64,000 bases of DNA from Bacteroidaceae bacterium (GCA_017448965.1 JAFSKK010000049.1:1-64000), one strand, 5' to 3'; positions 8,637 to 17,479 are shown, numbered from the stretch's first letter. The notes: generated by a model from the sequence alone, not told the origin. Numbers and translations are program-made.

Positions 8637-11153
8637 ATGTATACGATTGATGAAATTGCGCAAGTCATTGGCGCAGAGAGAAAAGGAACGGTAGAGGCAA
8701 AGATCAACTGGCTGCTCATCGACAGCCGAAGCCTTTGTTTCCCAGAAGAGACGCTCTTCTTTGCATTGAGAACGGAGAAGAACGATGGACATAAGTATAT
8801 CGAGGAGCTGTACAGAAGAGGAGTGCGCAACTTCGTGGTGAGCACCACGACTCCCGAAGGGGGAGGGCTACAGCAGCGCTTGTCGTTAGAGAACTGCAAC
8901 TTCCTCATGGTGAAGTCGCCTCTGAAGGCTTTGCAGGACTTGGCAGCCTACCACCGTAGCAAACTGAATATCCCCATCATCGGTATTACGGGTTCCAACG
9001 GTAAGACGACGGTGAAGGAGTGGTTGTATCAGTTGCTCTCTCCCGACTTCAACGTGAGCCGTTCACCCCGTAGTTACAACAGTCAAGTGGGTGTTCCCCT
9101 CAGTGTCTGGTTTATCGACCATCACAACGACCTGGCCATCATCGAGGCAGGCATCTCACAACCTGGTGAGATGGTTAACCTTGAGCGCATCATCAAGCCT
9201 ACCATTGGTGTGATGACCAATCTGGGTGCCGCCCATCAGGAGAACTTCATGAGTTATGATATCAAGTGTGCCGAGAAGATGCTCCTCTTCAAGGACTGCC
9301 AGAAGGTGGTTGTCAACTCTGATCATATCACCATTCGCCGTTGCCTCGATGCCTTGCCCGACCGCATCGAACGGGTATCGCTGAACGTGCGGCAGATAGA
9401 GAAGGAGGGCGACCATGCCATCATCCACTTTGAGTATGAGGGCAACGCTGGTCAATACACCATTCCCTTTATCGATGATGCCTCTATCGAGAATTCCATC
9501 ACCTGTTTTGCAACGGCAGCCCCCTTCTTCTTCCCCCAAGGGGGAATGAACCGTCTGGATGGAAACTCCTCCCCTTTGGGGGAGGTTGGGAAGGGGCTTC
9601 AAGTCCTCTGCGAACGTATGAGTCATCTGGAACAAGTGGCCATGCGTCTGGAGGTCAAGGATGGCAAGAACGGCTGCACGCTCATCAACGACTCGTACAA
9701 CTCGGATGTGCAGTCGTTGGACATCGCGCTCGACTTCATGAACCGTCGTCCTGAGACGAGCCTCCAGTGCCGCACTTTGATACTCAGCGACATCCTCCAG
9801 AGTGGCGAGTCTCCCCGCAGTCTCTACTCTCGGGTGGCACAGATGGCGGCATCGCGTGGCATCGAGAAAGTCATTGGAGTGGGCGACGAACTCTGTGCCT
9901 GTGCCGACTATTTCCCCATGGAGCACGAGATGTTTCGCACCACCGATGCGCTCATCCGTAGCGAAGTGTTTGAGAATCTGCACAATGAGTTCATCCTCAT
10001 CAAGGGAGCGCGTCAGTTCCGTTTCGATAAGTTGAGTGACCTCCTCACCTTGAAGGTGCACCAGACCATCTTGGAGGTGAACCTCAATGCCTTGGTCAAC
10101 AACGTGCGCTACTATCGCCGCTTCATGCAGCCCGAAACCAAGATGGTCTGTATGGTGAAGGCCAGTGGCTATGGGGTCGGCTCGTTAGAGACCAGCAAGA
10201 CCCTGCAGGACAACGGTGTGGACTACTTGGCTGTGGCAGTGGCTGATGAAGGTGCCGACCTGCGCGAAGCTGGCATCACCGCCAACATCATGATCATGAA
10301 CCCCGAAACCACCTCGTTCAAGATGCTCTTCGACTACCGTCTGGAACCTGAGGTGTTCAGTTTCGATCTGCTCGAACAGCTGATTCATGCAGCTGAGAAA
10401 GAGGGTATTACCAACTTCCCCATTCACATCAAGATAGACACGGGCATGCACCGTCTGGGCTTCAATCCCACGGTTGATATGCCCCGTCTCATCGAGCGGC
10501 TGCGCCGTCAGACCGCCTTGGTGCCCTGTTCCGTCTTCAGCCACTTTGTGGGCAGCGATGGCGACGAGTTCGACACGTTCTCTCGTCGGCAGTTCCAGCT
10601 TTTCGACCAGGCCAGTCAGCAGTTGCAGGCGGCTTATTCCCACAAGATTATCCGTCACATCTGCAACTCTGCAGGCATCGAGCACTTCCCCGAATACCAC
10701 CTCGACATGGTGCGTCTCGGCCTTGGCCTCTACGGCATCAACGCCCGCAACAACCATATATTAAATAATGTGGCGACTCTCAAGACCACCATCCTCCAGA
10801 TTCGCGAAGTGCCTGCAGGCGATTCCATCGGCTACTCACGTCGTACCACGCTGGCACGCGACAGTCGCATTGCCGCCATCCCAATCGGTTATGCCGATGG
10901 TCTCAACCGTCATCTGGGCAACCGTGGCTGCTACTGTCTGGTTAATGGTCAGAAAGCCGACTATGTGGGCAATATCTGCATGGATGTCTGCATGATCGAT
11001 GTAACCGACATCGACTGCAAGGAAGGTGACATCGTCGAAATCTTTGGCGACCACCTGCCCGTGACTGTCCTCAGCGATGCCCTCGACACCATCCCCTACG
11101 AGGTGCTCACCGGCATCAGCAACCGTGTTCAGAGAGTGTATATTCAAGAATAG
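8637..11153 (+). CDS. murF-alr: Bifunctional MurF ligase / alanine racemase
   Basis: 838 residues. The N-terminal half is UDP-N-acetylmuramoyl-tripeptide:D-Ala-D-Ala ligase, with an ATP-binding loop GITGSNGKTTVKEW near residue 116. The C-terminal half (from about residue 470) is a PLP-dependent alanine racemase whose catalytic Lys is in MVKASGYGVGS near residue 507. The fusion is normal for Bacteroidetes and joins production of D-Ala to its use in peptidoglycan precursors. Unusually, residues of about 294-320 (FPQGGMNRLDGNSSPLG) are encoded by a palindromic repeat also found in the glycosyltransferase gene at 24.7 kb. The reading frame is intact through the insert. Confidence 0.96.
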   Translation: MYTIDEIAQVIGAERKGTVEAKINWLLIDSRSLCFPEETLFFALRTEKNDGHKYIEELYRRGVRNFVVSTTTPEGGGLQQRLSLENCNFLMVKSPLKALQDLAAYHRSKLNIPIIGITGSNGKTTVKEWLYQLLSPDFNVSRSPRSYNSQVGVPLSVWFIDHHNDLAIIEAGISQPGEMVNLERIIKPTIGVMTNLGAAHQENFMSYDIKCAEKMLLFKDCQKVVVNSDHITIRRCLDALPDRIERVSLNVRQIEKEGDHAIIHFEYEGNAGQYTIPFIDDASIENSITCFATAAPFFFPQGGMNRLDGNSSPLGEVGKGLQVLCERMSHLEQVAMRLEVKDGKNGCTLINDSYNSDVQSLDIALDFMNRRPETSLQCRTLILSDILQSGESPRSLYSRVAQMAASRGIEKVIGVGDELCACADYFPMEHEMFRTTDALIRSEVFENLHNEFILIKGARQFRFDKLSDLLTLKVHQTILEVNLNALVNNVRYYRRFMQPETKMVCMVKASGYGVGSLETSKTLQDNGVDYLAVAVADEGADLREAGITANIMIMNPETTSFKMLFDYRLEPEVFSFDLLEQLIHAAEKEGITNFPIHIKIDTGMHRLGFNPTVDMPRLIERLRRQTALVPCSVFSHFVGSDGDEFDTFSRRQFQLFDQASQQLQAAYSHKIIRHICNSAGIEHFPEYHLDMVRLGLGLYGINARNNHILNNVATLKTTILQIREVPAGDSIGYSRRTTLARDSRIAAIPIGYADGLNRHLGNRGCYCLVNGQKADYVGNICMDVCMIDVTDIDCKEGDIVEIFGDHLPVTVLSDALDTIPYEVLTGISNRVQRVYIQE
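9519..9597 (+). repeat. In-frame palindromic element inside murF-alr
   Basis: G/C-run hairpin: an imperfect left arm (9519-9540, ending CTTCCCCCAA) pairs with a right arm (9575-9597, starting TTGGGGGAGG). The loop encodes NRLDGNSS. The encoded peptide closely matches that of the element at 24662-24742, read on the minus strand there. Confidence 0.75.
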
Positions 11154-11156
11154 CCT

Positions 11157-12815
11157 ATGCAAAGAATCTTCCTCATCCTGCTCCTCCTGCTCACTGCCCT
11201 TTCCATGATGGCGCAGCGGATGATTCGTCGCAGCAGCAGGCTGTATGTCGAGGCGCAGCAACTGCCCGACCGTGTGGAGCCCCTGCTCACCGACCGCTGG
11301 CACCAGTATGACCCCTACAACAGCCTCTGTCCTCTCGATGAGAATGGCGACCGTTGTGCGGTGGGTTGTGTGGCGACAGCCCTGTCGGAGGTCATGTACT
11401 ACTGGCGGTGGCCTGAGAAAGGGATGGGGTACCATGAGTATAAAGATTCGCTGGGATGCAAGCAGACGCTTTCAGCCCGCTTCTCCGACCACATCTATCA
11501 TTGGGACAAGATGCTCGATGTCTATGCCAAAGGAGCATACACACAAGAGCAGGTCGATGCGGTGGCTTTGCTCGGCAGCGATTGTGGCATTGCCGTCAAC
11601 ATGCGTTATGGCAAGGACTCCAGTGCTGCCAGGTATGTCCGTCAGCCCATTGCGCTGGCAGACTTTTTCTCCTACGACCGAGGGGTGCAGATGTACTACC
11701 GCGACTTCTACTCCCTGGCCGAAATCACCCTCATGCTCAAGCAGGAACTGGCGGCAGGGCGTCCCGTGCTCATCTCGGGCTATAACCTCAACGGCGGTCA
11801 TGCCTACGTCATCGACGGCTACAACGAAGAAGAGGAATTTCACATCGCCTTGGGTCAGGGCGACGGTTGGGGCGATGGCTGGACAGCTTTGACCAACATG
11901 ACACCCGATCAGCCCCAGTGGTACGACCACGACAGTCCAGAGAACGGCTACAATCTCTTTCAGATCTTCATCATGGGCATCATGCCCAACATGCATCCAC
12001 TCGCCACAGGCATCGAGCGACACCAGTTTGCCTGCCAGTGCTTGAATGCAGTGGTTGACCCTCTGCAACCCAAGCCCGTTTATTGGCGCAATCGTGTGAA
12101 TGTGGCAGTTCGCGACCTCGCCAATGTTGGATGGAACCTCCATGCCGACTCCGTGGCGCTGATGCTCATGCGTGATGGCGAGCGGGTGGCTCCTCTCCAT
12201 GTTTATAAGCGCGACTTCCTGCTGGAGGCGGTGGAAGACACTACCTACACCGACACCCTGAGCCTCTCGTTCCCCATCAATATCCGTGATGGCGTTTACA
12301 CCCTCGTGCCCATGTATCGTGACCACAACCTTGACGGAGGACATGAGTGGCGCGAGGTTCGTACCTCTACGGGAACGCCCAACTATCTGATTGCCAATCT
12401 CAAGGGACTGTTTGTCACCTTGAGCAGCGATACCCTTTCCTCTGCCTACCTCACCCTCGAGGACATCGACTTCCCCGATGTGCTCATGACCGAGAGCCGT
12501 CCAGAGTACAGTCTCACCTTCAAGGGGCACAATGCAGAGATGGCAGGGCGTTTCTATCTCCTCATGGAGCCTCTCGACCCCGACAAGAAATCCTTCTACC
12601 TCCATCGGCAAGGCATCACCATCGACAAGGATGAAGTCAGCACACGCTACTTCCACAAGAGCCGCGTCTATCCCCACAACGAGGGGCAGTACCGCCTTCA
12701 TGTGTTATATGAGGCCAATCTCTTCTCCGATGATCTGATAGAACTGCCTTTGCCCGAAGAGAAAATCGTCACCATCTTGCCCGTCGAAGGCATCCAGATT
12801 GCCAATCGGCAATAA
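11157..12815 (+). CDS. C10 family cysteine peptidase (streptopain-like), secreted
   Basis: 552 residues. The signal peptide ends near ALSMMAQ. The catalytic Cys is in RCAVGCVATALSEVMYYWRW (about residues 77-96), and the catalytic His in NLNGGHAYVIDGYNEEEEF (about residue 217). The DGWGDGWT stretch resembles the glycine-rich segment after the His in streptopains. The propeptide is much shorter than in SpeB. The C-terminal half has no domain I recognise and no obvious T9SS tail. It starts three bases after the murF-alr stop, so the two are probably co-transcribed. Substrate unknown. Confidence 0.85.
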   Translation: MQRIFLILLLLLTALSMMAQRMIRRSSRLYVEAQQLPDRVEPLLTDRWHQYDPYNSLCPLDENGDRCAVGCVATALSEVMYYWRWPEKGMGYHEYKDSLGCKQTLSARFSDHIYHWDKMLDVYAKGAYTQEQVDAVALLGSDCGIAVNMRYGKDSSAARYVRQPIALADFFSYDRGVQMYYRDFYSLAEITLMLKQELAAGRPVLISGYNLNGGHAYVIDGYNEEEEFHIALGQGDGWGDGWTALTNMTPDQPQWYDHDSPENGYNLFQIFIMGIMPNMHPLATGIERHQFACQCLNAVVDPLQPKPVYWRNRVNVAVRDLANVGWNLHADSVALMLMRDGERVAPLHVYKRDFLLEAVEDTTYTDTLSLSFPINIRDGVYTLVPMYRDHNLDGGHEWREVRTSTGTPNYLIANLKGLFVTLSSDTLSSAYLTLEDIDFPDVLMTESRPEYSLTFKGHNAEMAGRFYLLMEPLDPDKKSFYLHRQGITIDKDEVSTRYFHKSRVYPHNEGQYRLHVLYEANLFSDDLIELPLPEEKIVTILPVEGIQIANRQ

Positions 12816-12830
12816 AAAGAACCTGTGCGT

Positions 12831-13952
12831 ATGAAGATACATGTAGTGAGTTTCCACGTGCCCTATCCTCCCAACTATGGGGGTGCCGTCGATGTCTTCT
12901 ACAAGTTGAAGGCGTTGCAGCGGGCAGGCTATGCCATCGTGCTTCACACCTTCCTCTACGACGGTGAGGCGCACGAGGCGTTGGAGTCGCTTTGCGAACG
13001 GGTCTATTACTACCCTCGGCATACAGGGCTTCTGCGTCAGTTCTCCCTGCTTCCCTACAACGTGGTGAGCCGCCAAGACGACCAACTGCTGGCTCATCTG
13101 CTCAGCGACGACAGTCCCATCCTCTTCGAGGGACTGCACACCTGCGGCTATCTGGCCGACCCACGGTTGAAAGGACGGATGAAGATGGTGCGTATGCACA
13201 ACATCGAGCATGACTACTATCTTCGTCTGGCTCAGCAGACCCGTGGATGGCGACAACTTTACTTACGGTTGGAAGCGGCACGTTTCGAGCGTTTCCAACC
13301 CATCTTGCGGCATGCTGATGTCATCTTTGCCATCTCCACGACCGACCAAGCCTATCTGGCACAACAATTTCCCCAACAACAAGTCCGCCTTCTGCCTTGT
13401 TTCTTCGACGATACCTTCGTCGAGGCAGAAGGAGACACAGAACCCTATCTACTTTATCATGGCAACCTTGCCGTGGCGGAGAATGTGGCGGCTGTCCGTC
13501 ACATCATCCAGTCTGTCTTGCCCTTGATGGCCCCCAGTGGCTCCGTTCGTCTGCTAGTGGCAGGCCGTAATCCCTCGCCAGCTTTACGACGTTGGGTCCA
13601 TGAGGGTAGCGGCGTTAAGCTCATCGCCAATCCTACGCAGGAGGAACTGGATAGTCTGGTCGAGAAGGCCCGCGTCAACCTGCTCTTCACCTTCCAGCCC
13701 ACAGGCATCAAACTGAAGTTGCTCCACTCACTGGTGAAGAGCCGAGGCTACTGCGTTGCCAACGACATGATGTTGCAAGGAAACAACTTGGGCGAGTTGT
13801 GCCAGGTGGCCAACACGCCCAAAGAACAGGCTACCTTACTCACGCAGCTGTTGCAGTCCACTCCCTCTGCCGACGAGATCCGTGCCCGTCAGCAACGTTT
13901 GCAACAACTGGGTTACAACACCGTAAAACCTATATCAGAATGTTTTATATAA
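12831..13952 (+). CDS. Glycosyltransferase, GT4-like
   Basis: 373 residues. A Rossmann-type N-terminus (MKIHVVSFHVPYPPNYGGAV) with the glycine motif of GT-B enzymes is followed by a C-terminal domain (LLYHGNLAVAENVAAV, LLVAGRNPSPALRRWV) resembling GT4 enzymes. The usual acidic donor-binding motif near the C-terminus is less clear: FTFQPTGIKLKLLHSLVKSRG occupies that position. The ATG at 12831 is preferred over a GTG two codons earlier. It lies 15 bases after the peptidase gene and is probably last in that operon. Acceptor and sugar unknown. Confidence 0.82.
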   Translation: MKIHVVSFHVPYPPNYGGAVDVFYKLKALQRAGYAIVLHTFLYDGEAHEALESLCERVYYYPRHTGLLRQFSLLPYNVVSRQDDQLLAHLLSDDSPILFEGLHTCGYLADPRLKGRMKMVRMHNIEHDYYLRLAQQTRGWRQLYLRLEAARFERFQPILRHADVIFAISTTDQAYLAQQFPQQQVRLLPCFFDDTFVEAEGDTEPYLLYHGNLAVAENVAAVRHIIQSVLPLMAPSGSVRLLVAGRNPSPALRRWVHEGSGVKLIANPTQEELDSLVEKARVNLLFTFQPTGIKLKLLHSLVKSRGYCVANDMMLQGNNLGELCQVANTPKEQATLLTQLLQSTPSADEIRARQQRLQQLGYNTVKPISECFI

Positions 13953-14047
13953 AAATCTTCCCAATCTTCCTAATCTACCGCGAAGCGGTGTAGTATAAAA
14001 GAAACTACGCCGACAAGTCGGCAGATTGGGGGGGATTAGGAGGATTG
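13953..14047. repeat. Hairpin array filling the gap between two convergent genes
   Basis: The whole 95-base gap between two stop codons is structured. The left side has AATCT at 13954, 13963 and 13972 (exact 9-bp period). The right side carries the inverse (ATTAGGAGGATTG, 14035-14047, matching 12 of 13 to the left arm). Two small hairpins lie inside (ACCGCGAAGCGGT and GCCGACAAGTCGGC). It could act as a bidirectional terminator, but no U-tract follows. Confidence 0.75.
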
Positions 14048-16117
14048 CTACTTAATCACCAGAATCTTAGCCACTGCACCCTTTTTCCCGTTCTCGTCCG
14101 TGCACAGCGCATAGTAGATGCCGGAGGAGACGCGGCGGCCGTTTTGGTGGCAGCAGTTCCAGGAGAACTCGCCACCCACGCTTGTGCCCTCTGCCACGAG
14201 TTTGCCGGCGGCACTCACAATCTTCACGTTCGAATTGTACATCAGTCCTGTGATGTGAACAGAGCCTTCGTAGTCGGGGCGCACAGGGTTAGGGAACACC
14301 TTCAGGTTGCTCGAACTCATCGAGGTGGCTGGGTCCGTTGCGTCGCCCTGATAGGAGCACAGTCCTGCGTATGTGGCGATGAACACCTCGCCCGTCTCGC
14401 CGTTGATGGCGATGTCGTTGATTTCGTTGCTGATGAGCGGGCTGTTCTCCTTCGTGAAGTGCTCCAGCGTCTCCATGCCGTCGGCACTCAACAGATACAC
14501 GCCATTGTCGCGCGTGCCCACCCATTTGCGGTTACCGCCGTCGATGGTGATGCACTTCACAGGCACACCGCTCAGCAGGTAGTCGCCCAGTCCTGAGCCG
14601 TCGTTGCGAGGCACGATGGGCTGTGTGAAGGTGAAGTTGCTGTTGAACACCTCTTCTGGTGTCTCCGTCATGAAGACACCGAAGTTATTGCCCAACCATA
14701 TAGCGCCGTTCAGGTCTTCCGTCACACAGAAGAATGTCTCGGGCGTGTATGTTTCGCCGTTCTGGTTCTTAAACTGGTAGAAGAACTTGTGCTGGTCGTC
14801 CTTCTGATTCTCGAGGGTGCCGTTGGTGTTCACCACCAGCACACCAGCCAGTGAGTTCGTACCCGTCACAGAGTTGTAGTTGGCCATGCGTCGGCTGGTG
14901 ATCCAAGCCCAGCCACGTTGGTCAAACACCGTGTGGTCAAACGTCTCGAAGGCTGCGATGTCCTTATAATAATGAGCTATCCACTTGCCGTCCTTCTTCA
15001 GGATGCGCACCACCGAATCCGTCTGGTTGCACAGCATCCAGAGGTTGCCCTGAGGGTCAAACGACAGGCCTGTGGTCCAGATGTAGCGGTAGTAGGTACT
15101 CGACTCGGGCAAGATGCTCTTCAGCGGCGAGTTGTCACTGTCATAGTGCTTCACAAACTTCTTGTTGCGGAACTCGTAGAGGCCGCTCGACACCGTGCCC
15201 ACCCAATGATGCTCTGCATCGGTAGGGTCTTGCACCACGTCCGTCACGTTGCGGTACGCCTGTGGCTTCTCCGTCTCCACGGGCCCCTCCTCGTCGAACG
15301 CGCTCCAACGGCCGTTCTCATAACACATCACACAGCCCGTATGGTTCGTGTTCGGGTAGTAGAAGTTGCCGCCAGCCACCAGCAGACGGTTGCCCGCCAT
15401 GTGGAGTTGGTAGGACCAGTTCTCCTTGGGAGCGTCAGGCACGATGTCCTTCACCTGCTCCAGCGTCTTTGTGGCTGCCGTCTGTTCCTCCTCGGTCAGT
15501 CCGAAAGAGACCTTGTTGCTGGCCACCTCCACCCAGTTGCTCTGATCCAGCAGGTTCGACTTGCGGTCGCCCTGCTTCACACCACTGGCCAGTTTCACAT
15601 AGATGCTCCCATCCACGATGGTTGCCTGCTTCACCGCGCTGTCGAAGGTGTAGAAGTCCACGAAGTACCCCTTCTGCAGGTTCACCAGCGCCAGACCGGC
15701 ATTCATGCTGATGAGTGCCTCGTCGCCCACCACCATCAGTTCGTTCACGGTGCGGTCGCTCAGCGTCTTGTTCTTCAGGTCGGGCATGTTCCACGACGAT
15801 TGGTTCAGTCCAATCAGGTCGATGTTGCCATTCTCGTAGAGCACAATCAACCGTTTCGCTGTCGTGGAGTAGGCGATGTCCTTGATGCCGAAGTCGCTCA
15901 ACACGTTCGCCTTGGTGTAGCCCTCCAGGGTCTGGTCCTCCGTGTCGTAACTGTAGAGCCCACCGTTAGCCAGCACGAAGATCCGTGCATCCGTCTTCAC
16001 TGCCTTCGTGGCGTTGTGGTAGGAGGCATACACCTTCCAGTCACCAGTCTGTGCCTTGCACACACCCACCAGTAGCCACAAACCCAGCCACATCCATATT
16101 GTTCTATTTCTCATCAT
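14048..16117 (-). CDS. porZ: PorZ-like T9SS surface protein (beta-propellers plus C-terminal sorting domain)
   Basis: 689 residues. The signal peptide (MMRNRTIWMWLGLWLLVGVCKAQ) is followed by GDWKVYASYHNATKAVKTD, the typical start of PorZ. Propeller-blade repeats follow (LWMLCNQTDSVV, GAIWLGNNFGVF, KWVGTRDNGVYLL), then a C-terminal domain starting LKVFPNPVRPDYEG and ending KGAVAKILVIK, a T9SS sorting domain. In Porphyromonas, PorZ belongs to the surface complex that attaches anionic lipopolysaccharide to T9SS cargo; the same role is inferred here. Two candidate ATGs are adjacent (16117 and 16114). Confidence 0.88.
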   Translation of the reverse strand: MMRNRTIWMWLGLWLLVGVCKAQTGDWKVYASYHNATKAVKTDARIFVLANGGLYSYDTEDQTLEGYTKANVLSDFGIKDIAYSTTAKRLIVLYENGNIDLIGLNQSSWNMPDLKNKTLSDRTVNELMVVGDEALISMNAGLALVNLQKGYFVDFYTFDSAVKQATIVDGSIYVKLASGVKQGDRKSNLLDQSNWVEVASNKVSFGLTEEEQTAATKTLEQVKDIVPDAPKENWSYQLHMAGNRLLVAGGNFYYPNTNHTGCVMCYENGRWSAFDEEGPVETEKPQAYRNVTDVVQDPTDAEHHWVGTVSSGLYEFRNKKFVKHYDSDNSPLKSILPESSTYYRYIWTTGLSFDPQGNLWMLCNQTDSVVRILKKDGKWIAHYYKDIAAFETFDHTVFDQRGWAWITSRRMANYNSVTGTNSLAGVLVVNTNGTLENQKDDQHKFFYQFKNQNGETYTPETFFCVTEDLNGAIWLGNNFGVFMTETPEEVFNSNFTFTQPIVPRNDGSGLGDYLLSGVPVKCITIDGGNRKWVGTRDNGVYLLSADGMETLEHFTKENSPLISNEINDIAINGETGEVFIATYAGLCSYQGDATDPATSMSSSNLKVFPNPVRPDYEGSVHITGLMYNSNVKIVSAAGKLVAEGTSVGGEFSWNCCHQNGRRVSSGIYYALCTDENGKKGAVAKILVIK

Positions 16118-16364
16118 ACTTTTACTTTTATATTAAGTTGTTGGCTCCTTCGCCTCCTTCAGAGGCTTGGAAAAACGATAATTGGCTCCGCCGAGCTAAA
16201 GGTTACCAATAATTAACGATAATTTTATCCGATAATTATTTTTTCAACCCTTTAGAATTTATTATCGGAACCAATTATTGGAAATTATTGGTAATTATCG
16301 TTTTTCGAAACACCAAAGGTGTTGAGAGCAAAAACATCGCTTCTTTTTGTAATAACGAACTCAT
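16118..16364. repeat. Intergenic repeat, copy A, with nested hairpins
   Basis: The gap between prmC and porZ holds a dispersed repeat. Bases 16144-16210 (67 nt) match 21630-21696 with conserved hairpins (GCCTC-cttca-GAGGC; GCTC-cgcc-GAGC) and a changed loop. They are followed directly by a 36-nt block (16211-16246, AATTAACGATAA onwards) that also recurs in copy B. The remainder to 16317 folds back on it: AAAAACGATAATT near 16170 pairs with AATTATCGTTTTT near 16293, and CCAATAATT with AATTATTGG. No gene is seen. Confidence 0.8.
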
Positions 16365-17303
16365 TCACGTGTTTATTGCCTTCACCATTCTGTCGTTGCC
16401 GAAAATGTCCTTGCGCAGTTCCACCTCGTGATAGCCCATCTGTTGCAGCAGCGACACCACCTCGTGGCCGAAGCGGCGGTTCACCTCGAAGAACAGCAGC
16501 CCCCCAGGTGCCAACAGCCCCTGCCGACCCAACTCCCCGATGCGGCGGTAGAAGCGCAACGGGTCATCGTTGGGCACGAAGAGGGCAATGCCCGGCTCAT
16601 GCGCCAGCACATGTGGCTCCATCTCTTGGGCCTCCTCTTGGCAGATGTAGGGGGGATTGGAGATGAGGAGGGAGAAGGGAGGAACCGGGTTACCCGGAAT
16701 CTCCGGAAAATCTGGAATCTCCGGAAAATCCGGAATCTCTGGAGAATCTGGATTGCCCATCACATCCACTTGCCGGAAGGTGATGTTCACCCCTTGGCGT
16801 TGTGCGTTCTCGTGGGCGATGCGGAGGGCATCCTCGCTGATGTCCCATGCTTCCACGTGGGCATGGGGCAGGAGGTGGGCGAGGGCGATGGCGATGCAAC
16901 CGCTGCCGGTGCCGATGTCAAGAAGGGTGGTCGGAGTGTTCCGATTACTCGGATTATTCGGAGAACTCTGAGGACTCAGAGTTCTCACTTCCTCCACCAC
17001 CCACTTCACCAGCTCCTCCGTTTCTGGTCGGGGAATCAGCACGCCGGGGGCGACCTTCAGGGTCATGCCGCAGAAGTCGGCCTCGCCGAGGACGTATTGT
17101 ACGGGTTCTCCTTGTGCCACTCGCTCAGCCAGTTGGAGGAGGGCCGGGCGGTGTTCTTCCGCTTGGGGTGCGTTGGTCAGTGCGTCGGTGGGGGAGAGTC
17201 CTGCTGCCTTCTCCATGAGGAGTAGGGTGACGGCTCGCGCCTCCCCTTCTTCCATGCCGCTGTTGGACAACAGGGCCTTGATGTCTCTATACACGCTGTT
17301 CAT
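16365..17303 (-). CDS. prmC: Peptide chain release factor glutamine methyltransferase PrmC, with two repeat insertions
   Basis: 312 residues. SAM-dependent methyltransferase that methylates the Gln of the GGQ motif of release factors. The SAM-binding motif LLDIGTGSGCIAIALA (about residues 124-140) and the substrate motif LLISNPPYI (about 211-219) are intact. Two low-complexity insertions are visible: RTLSPQSSPNNPSNRNTP just before the SAM motif, encoded by 9-bp units, and three repeats of PEIPDF before NPPY, encoded by 18-bp units. Both lie where the fold has loops, so activity is probably kept. The ATG at 17303 lies four bases after a TATCTTTG element, suggesting a leaderless or nearly leaderless mRNA. 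Confidence 0.93.
   Translation of the reverse strand: MNSVYRDIKALLSNSGMEEGEARAVTLLLMEKAAGLSPTDALTNAPQAEEHRPALLQLAERVAQGEPVQYVLGEADFCGMTLKVAPGVLIPRPETEELVKWVVEEVRTLSPQSSPNNPSNRNTPTTLLDIGTGSGCIAIALAHLLPHAHVEAWDISEDALRIAHENAQRQGVNITFRQVDVMGNPDSPEIPDFPEIPDFPEIPGNPVPPFSLLISNPPYICQEEAQEMEPHVLAHEPGIALFVPNDDPLRFYRRIGELGRQGLLAPGGLLFFEVNRRFGHEVVSLLQQMGYHEVELRKDIFGNDRMVKAINT
16696..16755 (-). repeat. 18-bp tandem repeat inside prmC
   Basis: Three units of 18 bp starting at 16696, 16714 and 16732 (plus-strand GGAATCTCCGGAAAATCT with small changes) plus a partial fourth. Each is centred on a TCCGGA-like palindrome and encodes PEIPDF on the minus strand. Confidence 0.85.
16942..16987 (-). repeat. 9-bp periodic palindromic array inside prmC
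   Basis: Five consecutive 9-mers: CCGATTACT, CGGATTATT, CGGAGAACT, CTGAGGACT, CAGAGTTCT. The last part forms a perfect 12-bp inverted repeat with a 2-base centre (GAGAACTCTGAG, GA, CTCAGAGTTCTC). It is in frame within the coding region. Confidence 0.8.
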
Positions 17304-17307
17304 GCTG

Positions 17308-17315
17308 CAAAGATA
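17308..17315 (-). promoter_or_regulatory. -7 element close to the prmC start
   Basis: The minus strand reads TATCTTTG, four bases before the prmC ATG. If used, transcription would begin at or within a few bases of the start codon. No TTTG is seen at the -33 distance. Confidence 0.45.
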
Positions 17316-17421
17316 CAAAATTTTTGTAAAAACATCGCCCTGCGGGTAGATTAAACGAATGGAACGGACTTCCTCTTTCTGTGTTTTCCGTGATTTCTGT
17401 GTGAGGTATAAATAAAAGATG

Positions 17422-17456
17422 AAAAAAGCAGCGGGCTCCGTGTGGAGCTCGCTGCC
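17422..17456 (-). terminator. Rho-independent terminator after the 1233-residue protein gene
   Basis: On the minus strand, GGCAGCGAGCTCC, a short loop, then GGAGCCCGCTGC followed by six T. The stem has a one-to-two base bulge. It lies 24 bases after the stop codon at 17480. Confidence 0.85.
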
Positions 17457-17479
17457 GTATTGAGTGTGTGGGGTCGAGA

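Noticed and set aside
11472..12701. 409-codon minus-strand frame opposite the C10 peptidase gene
   Set aside because: Antisense shadow; the plus-strand protein has clear catalytic motifs.
14918..16075. 385-codon plus-strand frame opposite porZ
   Set aside because: His/Val/Arg-rich shadow of the PorZ coding strand, no start signal or domain.
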